From Cryptocoryne crispatula var. balansae (lineage: Eukaryota; Streptophyta; Magnoliopsida; Alismatales; Araceae), in assembly GCA_036172225.1 (NCBI GenBank), contig CM069930.1, positions 19,976,530 through 20,040,529 on the forward strand: DNA of 64,000 nt. Direction: 5' to 3'. Position 1 is the stretch's first letter; the number at the start of each line of letters is the position of its first letter. The notes below the pieces were generated by a model. The model saw only the letters and a list, made by a program, of their open reading frames with translations. It was not told where the DNA came from and ran no database searches. Positions 23,235-33,247 of the stretch are shown here, one piece after another. The translations under genes were made by a program, and so were the position numbers.

Positions 23235-24656
23235 TGTAAGCACCCGGAACGGGACATCCGCGGATCTCCCCCTCCCGGCCCCTACGCTTTCTTTGGTGAC
23301 TTGGTGGATGGTGTGTTAATGGGTGTGGTCGCCAGGAGCCAAAGGCTCCAAAATATAGTAGAATGAAAAGAAATGAAATAGAGAAATGATCGTCGTACCT
23401 TTGGAAGTGGGGAGATTGTTGGGTTCCGACTTCTCCTCTCTCGGCCGGCCGAAAGAAGAGAGCTTAGTGAGTCCTTCGTCTTCGATCCGGTTGAAGCTCC
23501 GCCTCAATCAGATTTACCTAAGAATGTCCATAAGAAAACATAGAAACAAGTGAAAAGATCATTAGTTCTCGTGACAAAGGTAGAATCATGCTCAAATTCA
23601 AATGTAAACATGAAAGAGGGAAGGAATCGACCGGATTGGGACTAAATCCCAACCCCTATTTGGAAGGTTTTAAATATATATATGTGATGCAAAATGATCT
23701 AAGACATGCTAAATAACTTGATGAACAGTGCTAAGATGAAAAGGGAAGACAAAAACTAGATTAAACGGACGATCGGAATCCAAAAATAACAAAACAAGCT
23801 TCTGTCCTTCCTGGTGCCCTGTATATAGGGCGCCAGGAGAAGGTGCCCCCTTTATGGGGCGCGTTGACCAAGTCAAAGCGCCCTGTATACGGGGCACTAA
23901 GTCTGGCCCGAACAGATTTTCTTCTCCTCTTCGCGGCGCCGCTCCGGAGTGCTGGGAGGCTTCCGGGACAAAGTAGGGGCTCCTCCTTGTAGACAATACT
24001 CAAATGAAGCCCATGGAAGAGGGTTTGGGTGCTGGATATAAGAGGAGAGATGGGTAGAAGCTCTCAAAGTTGGAGGAAAATCATTTTTTCTGAGTGACAG
24101 AAACAGAAGGTTTTTAGGGTTTTTGGTGGACGATTTTGGATCGATTTGAAGGCTTGTGGGGGGATGAGAATGGCTTAGAAACATGGTGTTGGATGAGCTA
24201 TAGGGTGGCACGAGGTTGGAACCTCCTCCAAGCTCCAAATGGGGGTCTATTTATAGCCCAAAAGAGGGTACTTTGGTCATTTCCGAAAAGCAGTGCCATG
24301 TGGCATAGCGCCCTATATATGGGGCGCCAGCATTATGAGATATGTCAGGTCAACAAGACAAGTCACTACGGGGGGTCAAATCAACCTGTCAAATCAATTT
24401 AATTTGGATATAGGCGCCCTGTATACAGGGCGCCAGGTGCCCTGTTTATAGGGCGCCTGGTGCCCTATAAACAGGGCGCCTGGTGCCCTATAAGTAGGGC
24501 GCCAGGTGCCCTTATACACAGGGTATTTTCCTCTTTGAAATGTGCCAAAAACCTTAATTTTTCCGGAAAACTCGGTTCCCTTGAAAGGTTACTCAAATAT
24601 TCTTCATGAAAACAAGAATTTAAGCTCTCCAACTAGGCCAAAATTGCGTGTCTACA
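23235..24656 (-). repeat. Element 1 5' LTR (right copy)
   Basis: Minus-strand start TGTAGACACGC at 24656 and end GGGTGCTTACA at 23235. It matches 12801-14267 apart from scattered substitutions and two fewer palindrome units. TATA box at 24248-24255 and U5 palindrome at 23432-23461. Confidence 0.95.
24413..24520 (-). repeat. U3 palindrome array, right LTR of element 1 (four units)
   Basis: Four 23-bp palindromic units plus a fifth broken one, against six in the left LTR. The two LTRs were identical at insertion, so the array changed by two whole units since. Confidence 0.9.
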
Positions 24657-24661
24657 GTATA
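24657..24661. repeat. Target site duplication of element 1 (right, GTATA)
   Basis: GTATA directly after the right LTR, matching GTATG at 12796-12800 in four of five bases. Joining at this site restores the transposase frame. Confidence 0.75.
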
Positions 24662-26502
24662 AACTTTAGAAAATTGTCAAGGACTTAGGACTTAGTTATG
24701 AAAAGATAGATGCATGTAAGAACGATTGTGTTCTCTTTTGGAAAGAGAATGCACATAGAATTAGTTGTCCACATTGTGAGTCTCCCAGATACAAAGATGA
24801 TCAACAACAAAAGAGTAAGAAGGTGGCATGGAAGATTTTACACTACTTCCCTTTAAAAGATAGGTTGCAGCGTTTGTTTATATCAACAAACACTGCTAGG
24901 TGGATGTCATGGCATAGTGAGCAACGTTCGTATATATCGAGAGGTGAAATGCGTCATCCAGCAGATTCTCCCGCTTGGAAAAGAGTGGATGAACTTTATC
25001 CGAATTTTGCATCAGAAAAACACAACATTCGGCTTGGATTGGCTACCGATGGTTTTAACCCATTTGGCAACATGTCTTCAAAGTATAGTGTGTGGCCTAT
25101 AGTTACATTGGTTTATAACTTACCACCATGGATGTGTATGAAAGCGGCTAACACGATGATTTCATGTCTAATACCGGGTCAAAGAGCCCCCGGAAATGAT
25201 ATCGATGTATACTTACAGCCGTTGGTGGAAGAGCTAAGATATTTATGGGAGATCGGATTGGAGACATATGATGTTTTAGCGAAAAAGAATTTTCTATTGA
25301 GAGCTATATTGTTGGGTACCATAAACGATTTTCCGGGTTATGCCAACCTTTCCGGCTGGAGTACTAAGGGAAAATTAGCATGTCCGATATGTAATGAAGA
25401 AACAAATTCGGTTCGACTAGTTCATAGTCGAAAACAATGTTATTTAGGACATCGGCGATTCTTACCCATATCACATCGGTGGAGAAAGAATCATTACAGA
25501 CATCTATTTGATGGTCGCCCGTGTGAGAGGGGTACACCAAAGATACTAACCGGACATGGGATTTGGAGACAACAACAGGAGACTGACCCTGTAAGATTCG
25601 GAAAAACATTTAAGAAAGATTTGGAGAGCTTGAGAAAGAATTTGACACAAACTAAGAACTGGACGACAAGAAGTATCTTCTTTGAAAGACCCCCATACTG
25701 GGCTTCGCTGATTGTCCGACATCATTTAGACGTGATGCACATCGAGAAGAATGTGTGTGACAATATTTTAGATATGTTCAACCTATCCGGATCGGATAAA
25801 GACAACCTGAACTCTAGAAAAGACTTGGTAGAGTTAGGAATCCGTCTAGAGTTACATCCATATGAGAGTTCATCTATGTTTCCAGATGCTATCTATAAGC
25901 TGAGTAACGCACAAAAGACTCGCATACTCGAATTTGTAAAGAGCATTCGAGAGCCGGATGGGTATAAATCAAATTTGAATAGGTGCGTAGATCTAAGTAG
26001 TAGGATCATTAGTGGATTGAAAAGTCATGATTGTCATGTAATGATGCAAGTGATTATTCCTCTTGCTTTTCAAGGGATCATACCAAAGGACGTACTCAAG
26101 CCCATTGTAGAGTTATGTCAGTATTTTAAAGTCATTTGTGCTAAGGTTTTAGATACTAGTATTTTAAGGGATTGGGAATCAAAGATTGCAATCACAATGT
26201 GTAAGTTAGAACAAATCTTTCCACCGTCATTTTTTGATATTATGGTTCACCTTGTTGTGCATTTGGCTTACGAAGCTAGAATGTCCGGACCAGTTCAATA
26301 CCGGTGGATGTATCCGATTGAAAGATATTTAAAGAGATTGAAAGATTATGTTGGCAACAAGGCGAGAGTTGAAGGTTCCATTGCCCAGGGCTATTTGGTA
26401 GAGGAGTGCACGCAATTTATTTCTTTGTACATGCGACATGAAAACGAAGATGAGCGAGATCAGAACTACGATGGTGGTCCCTATGATGATGATCGTGAGT
26501 AG
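24658..26502 (+). pseudogene. CACTA transposase (TNP2 type), central catalytic part
   Basis: Continues the N-terminal part in phase: YKL-stop-KIVKDLGLSYEKIDAC, a TAG at 24667 interrupting an otherwise normal TNP2 sequence. The transposase domain follows with RHPADSPAWKRVDELYP, IRLGLATDGFNPFG (an acidic catalytic candidate), CPICNEET and VRHHLDVMHIEKNVCDNIL (a second acidic candidate). A following domain with HDCHVMMQVIIPLAF and YRWMYPIERYLKRLKDYV is typical of the C-terminal half. The frame stays open to a TAG at 26500. Known role: cutting at CACTA ends. Confidence 0.93.
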
Positions 26503-27309
26503 GGTTCAATGTTTAAGGTAGTTGGACGTCCGTTGAGATGCACCCATGTACCTAGAATATTGACGGAAAGAGAACAAGCTTTAATCCACTCATATGTGTT
26601 AAATCAAATTGAAGATATCAAGGATTTTCATCAAAAATATAATGATGCTTTTATTAACGGAGGTAGGAATGAGTGTAGTTTTTCAGTTTGGTTTAGAGCA
26701 CATGTTAAAGAATTAAGGAACACAGGGTCTTCTAGATACAGTAAGGATCTAGAGATTTTATCACTTAGTCCATCCCGTTTTGCATCCTCATTATCCGGGT
26801 ACATTTGCAATGGGTTTAGATTTTGGACAATGAATTCGGATTCAGCCAAGGCCACTCAACTATGTGGGGTCATTGTAACTTCAGAACTTCCATCTGGTTG
26901 TGATGGATATTATGGACGAATTTTAGATATAATAGAGGTATCATTTGATAGGAATAGTCGTTTAGTATTGTTTGAATGTCAATGGTGGGATGTGTACAAT
27001 AAGGACAGAGGATTTAAGATTAATTAGTAAGGATTTATTTCATTGAATACACAAAGGCAATTAGGGACAGATGAACCGTTTGCACTTGCAAATCAAGTCG
27101 AACAAGTTTTTTATGTGGAAGACAATATGAGTAAGGGATGGATGATACCAGTGAAGTCACTTCTACGTAACTATTATAACTTATCGGAAGGAAGCGATGA
27201 TGAAGTAGAACCAAATCAAGATGAACTTGTGAGCGTACCCGTCGCATTTGGTGTAGCCGATGAAGATGTACAACTACAAACAACCTATCAGATAGAAGTA
27301 GAAATGTGA
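26503..27309 (+). pseudogene. CACTA transposase, C-terminal part
   Basis: Same frame beyond the TAG at 26500. Reads TEREQALIHSYVLNQ, then SGYICNGFRFWT and a block with DIIEVSFDRNSRLVLFECQWWDV, the C-terminal domain of plant TNP2-type proteins. TAG and TAA follow each other at 27025-27030, after which the same frame continues as LANQVEQVFYVED and ends at 27309. The damage here is four in-frame nonsense codons and no frameshift. It ends 11 bases before the hairpin array. Confidence 0.88.
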
Positions 27310-27320
27310 TTGTCCAAAAA

Positions 27321-27770
27321 CCCCGAGGCCGGTTTGCCCGATTAGCTTGGAAAAATGCATAACACCCCACCCCGAGGCCGGTTTGCCCGATCGAAGCCGG
27401 ATTCCGGCTTGGATCGGGCAAACCGGCCGGATAGCTTGGAAAAATGCATAACACCCCACCCCGAGGCCGGTTTGCCCGATCGAAGCCGGAATCCGGCTTG
27501 GATCGGGCAAACCGGCCGGTTAGCTTGGAAAAATGCATAACACCCCACCCCGAGGCCGGTTTGCCCGATCGAAGCCGGATTCCGGCTTGGATCGGGCAAA
27601 CTGGCCGGTTAGCTTGGAAAAATGCATAACACCCACCCCGAGGCCGGTTTGCCCGATTGAAGCCGGATTCCTGCTTGGATCGGGCAAACTGGCCGGATAG
27701 CTTGGAAAAATGCATAACACCCAACCTCGAGGCCGGTTTGCCCGATCGAAGCCAGATTCCGGCTGTACTC
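27321..27770 (+). repeat. 89-bp tandem array with a hairpin in each unit
   Basis: Units start at 27321, 27370, 27459, 27548, 27636 and 27725. Each full unit carries a near-perfect inverted repeat with 26-nt arms (GGCCGGTTTGCCCGATC and its complement) joined to a constant spacer TAGCTTGGAAAAATGCATAA. The first unit lacks about 40 bases, essentially the hairpin's second half. The sixth stops after the first arm. Coming directly after the transposase, it is most likely the CACTA 3' subterminal region, although its motif differs from the 5' gcgacggct repeats. Confidence 0.85.
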
Positions 27771-27775
27771 TTCTC

Positions 27776-28150
27776 CACCCATTGCCAGGGATGAAGAAAC
27801 CCTTGAATTTCTCATCTATACTATTTACATCCCTCCATCACAAATGCCAACCAGTATCACTACAATGGCTCATGTGATCCCTAGACCCATGTCAATGATT
27901 TCTTGAGCAAATCATCTCGATGGCTAAATGATCGAAGAGTTCTTGCTTTTCTTTTTAGGCAATCTTTAGAGGGTGTGATCGTAGAATGGTTTTTTCACTA
28001 GGGGAAATAGAATAATGATATTTTAAAATTGTCAAGGCCACTAGAAATAATATGGGCCAGGCTATTCAATAATTGGAAAAGCAAAAGAAGGCATGGAATT
28101 AATACAATATCATGATAAATTGAGCCTCATGACTGAGAAGAACATTGATG
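27776..28150 (+). pseudogene. Gag remnant of element C
   Basis: Translated pieces follow the conserved Gag block of E and element 1 (the LPPSE-x-P-VYRRYNG and FLFRRSLEG region) across frameshifts and stops, for example near 27830-27880 and 27930-27990. Too damaged to give a protein. Confidence 0.6.
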
Positions 28151-29279
28151 CTATGCACCAACCTAGGAGCTCTCTCCAACTCCATTTAGATCATCATCAT
28201 TAGCCAACTCCTAGATGCTAGTTGATTAGGCCACCCATGCCCCAACCTTAGCCGATCATGCTACCCTTGCTAATGTCGCAACCAACTGTGCACGATCAAG
28301 TTTTTCTTGTCACTTGTGCAAATACTCCATTAACTAAACTGGATCCCCAGCCTTTTGACTCCACTAACATTTCCAAAGGCCCTTCGGCCAATCATGCGGC
28401 CCTTGGCTTTTCTTCCTATTCCACCAACACTCCCTCAACCAACCATCCAAGCCTTGACTCCTAAACCAATTTTACCAATAGCTTCTCAGCCTGAACCAAT
28501 TTCTATGCCAATACCAATTAAACAATCCTTGGCTATTCAAGCAATATCTCAAAATAGGGTTCACCCTCAGTCAGTTAAGGCACTTGTTTCTTCTATTGCT
28601 CCTAAGTCATTCCTATCATTAATACATCTACCCTGGCAAAGGAACCAATCAATTCAATCATCCCTACTCCTAAGGTAGATAATTTAGTCACTTCAACCCT
28701 TCATGCTCCTACCCCGTAGAGGAACCGATCACTCTGATCATTAATGCTCCTACCCCAACAGAAGATTCAATCACTCCAACCATTTATACTCCTGCCTTGG
28801 CAGAGGAATCAACTTCTTTCTTTTAACATATCATTGCTATTTCTCAAGATCAAAATCAGCTAGTAGGGGAGGTCGAACCAAGCTTTTCTATATTTTCAGA
28901 ATCTCCTAGACTAGGCACACCCTCTTCCCTAGAACAACCTGAGGAGGAGCCTACTGTAGAGGCATAGATGAAGAAATCACAAATTTAGTTGATTGTCATT
29001 CCAATAATAGACTATGCAAGGATTTGCCAGGTATAGATCAACCAGTACAATCACTGGAATTAATTCATGATGTTGGTCAAATTGAATTGACCCTTGAACT
29101 GGGAAGTAAAGAGATAGAATTGGTCAATGAAATGAGGAATGAATCAAGAAGCCTCCAAAAGAGCGTATACCAAAGAAAAGGCATATTGGGACCTCCACCA
29201 GCTAGGCAGGCAAATCCCTTAGCATCAATCTTAGGGACACCCATATCACATTCTCCCCACAACCAACGATCGGGCTCAT
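28151..29279 (+). other. Proline-rich decayed coding region of element C
   Basis: Short frames rich in Pro, Ser and Thr (28258-28680), then a stretch at 29024-29300 with no match I know. By position this should hold the gag tail and protease, but no DTGA motif or G-patch can be read. Treated as decayed internal sequence. Confidence 0.4.
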
Positions 29280-30560
29280 GGGCCTACAATTCCTCAATCT
29301 TAGGGCCATGACCCTATCTTTATTCTTCTCCCAATCAATGATCGAGGTCCATGGGCTCATAACTCCTCAATCTTAGGGCCACAACCCTTTCTTTATCTCT
29401 CTAACAACCATCATTTGGGACCGTGGGCCCAAAATCCTTCAATCTTAGGGCCACGGCCCATATTTCATCCCACTCCATTGGGCTCTTATGCCCCTTTCCA
29501 TCAATCGGGCCCGCATGCCCTATTCTACTATTGAGCCCACGTGCCCGTTTCATTCAACCAGGCTCGGGTGCCCACTTTATCCAACCAAGCCCATGTGCCC
29601 CTTTCCTTCAACGGGTCATTACACCCCTCGTCATCAACCCGGCCCATGTGCCCCTCTTCATCAACGGGGCTCTTATGCCCCTTTCCTTCAACTAGGCCCA
29701 CATGCCCCCTTTATCCAACCGGGTGAACGTGCACCCTTTATCCCTTCATGCCCATGCTCCCCTTTTCATCAACTGAGCCCATGCGCCCCTTTCCTTCAAC
29801 CGAGCCCATACGCCCCTTTCCTTCAACTGGGCCCATGCGCCCTTTTCATCAATCGGGCCCACATGCCCCTTTCCATTAATTGGGCTCATGTGCCCCTTTA
29901 AATCAACTAGGCCCACGTTCCCCCTTTATTCAACCAGGCCCATGCACCCCTTTTCCTCAACTAGGCCCATGTGCCTCTTTCCTTCAACCAGGCTCACGTG
30001 CCCAATATTCTCCCTAATCGGGCCCATGTACCCTTAATTTTTTTTAAATCGGGCCTGCATGCCCACAATTCACCTCAATTAGGCCCGTATGCCCACAACT
30101 CACCTCAATCAGGCTCACATGCCCACATTTTTTTACAACCGGGCCAATGTGCCCAAATTCCTTCTAAATCAGGCCCACGTGCCCACCTTCCATCAACCTC
30201 GGGTACACATACCCACACTCCTTCAACATCAGGCCTGCATGCCCCTATTCCTTCACAATCAGGCCCGCGTGCCCAGACTTCTTCAAAATAGGGCCCCCGT
30301 GCCTCCACTTCTTCAACTTTGGGCTTGCGCACCCATACTCTTCAATAGCACCTGCGAAAACATCATAAATCTGCTAAATCAAAAGCATTATCCCAACCAT
30401 CTAAATCGGGTCCATGTGCCCACTCTTTTCATTGGGTCCCTCGGGCTCAACTTCCAATCGCGCCTTCGAGCTCACCTCCAATCGGGCCCTCATGCCCATC
30501 AACATCAATTGGGCCCTCTGGCCCATATTCAACTCTTGGACCCACATGCCCCTTGATTCC
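29280..30560 (+). repeat. Expanded ~27-bp GPxCPF-coding tandem array
   Basis: Around thirty or more diverged copies of a unit close to 27 bp, of the type 'ggcccatgtgcccctttcc', densest at 29480-30340. One frame reads nine-residue phrases such as GPCAPFLQP and GPHAPFIQP. Because the unit is a multiple of three, several frames stay open. The same phrase forms the protease-RT linker in element 1 (57-bp units) and E (few diverged units), so C has expanded this linker. Confidence 0.88.
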
Positions 30561-31080
30561 AACCATTCTCGAGCCTTCAAGTCCCTTCTCAACTCTCGAG
30601 TCCAAGAGCCCATTTTAATTCACATTTATTTTCAAGTATGTTTTTTTATTTTTACAATTCTCTCTCCTTTTTAAATTTTACTTTCAATAAAAATCAAGGC
30701 TAGAGAAATTTCTTAGGTGATACCCTAATCTTTGCCTTCTACATCATTAATCTTGACTCCTCCATGCAAAATTGGATTCTTCACATCTTTCACTTCATCC
30801 TATGACTCTGAATCTTTGATCTAATTCAATTTAGAGCATATTAAAAGTGGAAGCAACTAGGCAACATAAGGCAAGGCCAGCACAAGCAACATCATCATCA
30901 ACAATAAACTCCTTCTCATAGGTATTCACCACCATCATGCTATTCGCAAGGCCATGTTTTGTGTTTCACATTTGTATGACAATCTTAACTAAGAGAAATT
31001 CATGATTGATGGTATTTGTAACAACCTTGGTTTTATCAAAATAATTTTTTTACATTACAAGGCATGTTTACAATTGATTC
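30561..31080 (+). other. Element C, decayed sequence after the array
   Basis: No gene seen. By position RT, RNase H and integrase would follow the array, but fewer than 600 bases remain before sequence matching the post-integrase region of E, so pol is deleted. Confidence 0.45.
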
Positions 31081-32999
31081 ACCCATGAAATGTAATCTAC
31101 TTCAAAGAATGGAGAGAACTACCAGTATGATATGAGTCCACATGTCCTAGGTTGTTCTCTAAGATTCGAGGGTAGATACCATTCTACACACAACACATCC
31201 TGATCCCAGAATCTGGATGACCTGACACCTAAGAGAAGATAGGCAAAGCTTAGAGATGGAAGGAAAACCTTACCCTATTCTCTTCTATTCAGTCTAAGAT
31301 TGGTGGAGGGGACTAGAGGAGAGAGTATTGAAAATATCTATTGCCTTAGTAGGAGGCCATCTCAGAAGGTCCAACTTCTCAAAAGGGAAAAAGGGTGCCA
31401 AAAATGGGCAATGAATCACATAGGTTTAAAAAAATATGGGCCTATCTAAATGAGTACCCAAAAGTACAAAATGAAAAATGTGTCAAAAGATGTGTAATGA
31501 CACCACATGTCAAAGCACCTATCCGAATGTGTGCAACAAAAATAGGTTTGTCAACAAAGAAGAAAAGACCCGAAGAGGTTGAACCCCAACGAGCAATTGG
31601 GTGCAAGTAGAGAAATCCCTCTCGACATCTCCAAAGCCTATCAAGGACTTCCTTATCAATTCTTCATTCTTAGACCCCAGGGTATGGGTGGACCAACCAA
31701 ATCAATGCTAAACTTTGGCTGATCAGAGGTTGAAGGTCGGAAAGATTCTGAGAAAGGAACCCCATCTTTTCCACATGGTATCTACCAACAAACTTAGAAT
31801 AACAACCGAGTGATGAGGACTTTTGTCAATATTTATTTTTCTCTCCAAAAAAATTTAATATTTTCAAAAATTCTAAAAAATAAATATTTTTAAATAAATT
31901 TATTCAAAACTCCGAAAAATGAATATTTTTAAAAAATCTAAAAAAAATAATATTACATTCATATTTACTTTCAATCTCTCATGTTTCACATTTTTTCATT
32001 GCATATTTGTTGCTTTATTTTTACACCCGTACAAAAGCTATTACCCCTTGACAAAGTTCAAGGCATACTGCAATTTCAAGGGGATAAGCCATATTGTCAT
32101 TTTAATATCCTTTTTTGAGTGTTTCAGGCACGAAGAACAAACAAGGAGAACTTCACACAACAAGGCGATGCTCGCTAGTTCCCTTCCCTGAGTATTCTTA
32201 GAAGGAGGTGTCACCATAACCTCGACCTCAACTTTGCTGAGAAACCTCTTGCAAGACTTCAACAAGGCAATGCTCGCCGCTAGCCTCCCCTGAGAATTCT
32301 TAGGATGAGGTGTCACCGTAACCTCGACCTCAACTTTGCTGAGGAACTTTCTTCAACAACTCTGTCCTCATCAAGGCACATGAACCCTTTTGTGAGAATG
32401 CATATCATCACATCGCAAACTTACCATTATCATTTTACTTCTTAGCATATACTAGGTGCATTACTATTTATTTTATGCATTGATGTTGAAGACCATGAGT
32501 GCGAAGAAGACTAGACCTGAGATCCCCTTCATCAAAATCCACGATGGTGAAGTCATTCTTCATGCTCACGGATAAGCCAAAATTAAATATCAAGGGAAGA
32601 TGGTTCCCAATTAGGTGTCCTGACCTCTAATTTTCAATCTATTAGTTTGTTAAGTAAGTTTTGATTTTTTTAAGCCTAACATGCATCATGTAATATTAGT
32701 CTCATTGTATTTTTCGTTGTCATTGTATACATCCCATCAAGATTTTCACCTTCTCACCATGATCTCTGAACCCCACTGGTATGTTCTCTCATCATTTTTT
32801 CCAATCCTGTTATTTTCAATATCTCAAAGTGTTCGTTAACCCCACCATGTCCGTCATCTATCATAAACCATGCCCTAAACCCTCAAGTCAAGGGTGCATT
32901 CACCCCTGTGTGCTGTTCGGCCAGATCGGTGACATCTCACCCATTTTAGCTATAATTTGAGCCGTTCTAGTTTCTACTTCTTCGTCATTCATTTAGCAT
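31081..32999 (+). other. 3' non-coding region of element C
   Basis: 31081-31830 parallels the region after integrase in E (45880-46560) in order and wording. 31840-31960 matches the A-rich array. 32100-32130 has the same 'gtgtttcag' splice-acceptor-like site as E and D. 32480-32640 matches E at 48045-48190. Repeated phrases near 32200 and 32300 ('cctcgacctcaactttgctga') are a local duplication of about 105 bases. The polypurine tract and LTR start cannot be found. Confidence 0.65.
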
Positions 33000-33247
33000 C
33001 ATTTATAAATCATTTTATTTAATATTTACATCATCTTATATATCATAAAAAATTAAAAATAAAGGGGTTAGGGCTAACCCCAAAGTCGATGAGTTTCTTT
33101 CTGATTTCTATTTATCATGCCACTTTCTTTATAGTTACTACACTTCACTCAGTTCTAATCTTTGTTTCACACATTTTTGTGTCTTCTTTGTCTACTAGTT
33201 GCACAGGTACATCAAGCAAGTGGTAGTTAAGGACTCTTCTTCATCGG
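33000..33247 (+). repeat. LTR C, left part (U3 missing)
   Basis: From about 33000 the sequence parallels the R/U5 part of the E LTR (36170-36415): A-rich run, 'aggggttagggctaacccc' hairpin, then 'gaggactcttcttcATCGG'. It stops at 33247, where element B is inserted, and continues at 54901. The U3 part is not recognisable. Confidence 0.7.
33243..33247. repeat. Target site duplication of element B (left, ATCGG)
   Basis: ATCGG before the left end of B, repeated at 54901-54905 after its right end. Perfect 5-bp match; the two halves join into the conserved U5 palindrome of LTR C. Confidence 0.88.

Larger units (their letters stand above)
12801..24656 (-). mobile_element. Element 1: Tat-type Ty3/gypsy retrotransposon lacking RT and RNase H
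   Basis: An 11.86-kb minus-strand element with two LTRs (1422 and 1467 bp), PBS and polypurine tract, and a 5-bp target duplication with one mismatch. Gene order on the minus strand is gag (from 22117), protease with G-patch (from about 19667), then integrase (17583-16345). The whole reverse transcriptase and both RNase H domains are missing between the N-terminal pol segment and the integrase. The LTRs differ by a few bases per 200 plus two units of a palindrome repeat, so it inserted fairly recently. With no RT of its own, it must have moved using enzymes of a relative, or lost RT after insertion. Confidence 0.93.
10189..27770 (+). mobile_element. CACTA (En/Spm-type) DNA transposon, 3' end missing, split by element 1
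   Basis: Begins CACTACAAGAAA, the conserved CACTA terminus, followed by subterminal hairpin repeats and a transposase gene of the TNP2 type. A retrotransposon (12801-24656) interrupts that gene, so the CACTA sequence itself is about 5.7 kb here. On the 3' side the last CACTA-like feature is the 89-bp hairpin-unit array. I found no TTCTTGTAGTG terminus, so the 3' end is deleted or lies beyond the nested elements to the right. The outer right boundary given is the end of the array and is approximate. Confidence 0.85.
27776..33247 (+). mobile_element. Element C: decayed Tat-type retrotransposon, 5' truncated
   Basis: Starts in the middle of gag next to the CACTA array with no LTR, and reads gag remnant, proline-rich region, expanded GPxCPF array, then 3' non-coding sequence similar to E from 45880 on, then part of LTR C. 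No protease, RT or integrase is recognisable. It is older than B and E, which are nested in its LTR. LTR C continues at 54901. Confidence 0.75.

Noticed and set aside
27035..27815. Open frames on both strands with repeated FARSKPESGFDRANRP-like phrases
   Set aside because: They are translations of the 89-bp hairpin array; the palindromic unit makes both strands look alike.
29423..30674. Proline-rich secreted or cell-wall-type protein
   Set aside because: No signal peptide or stable start; several frames are open because the repeat length is a multiple of three. It is the linker repeat of element C.
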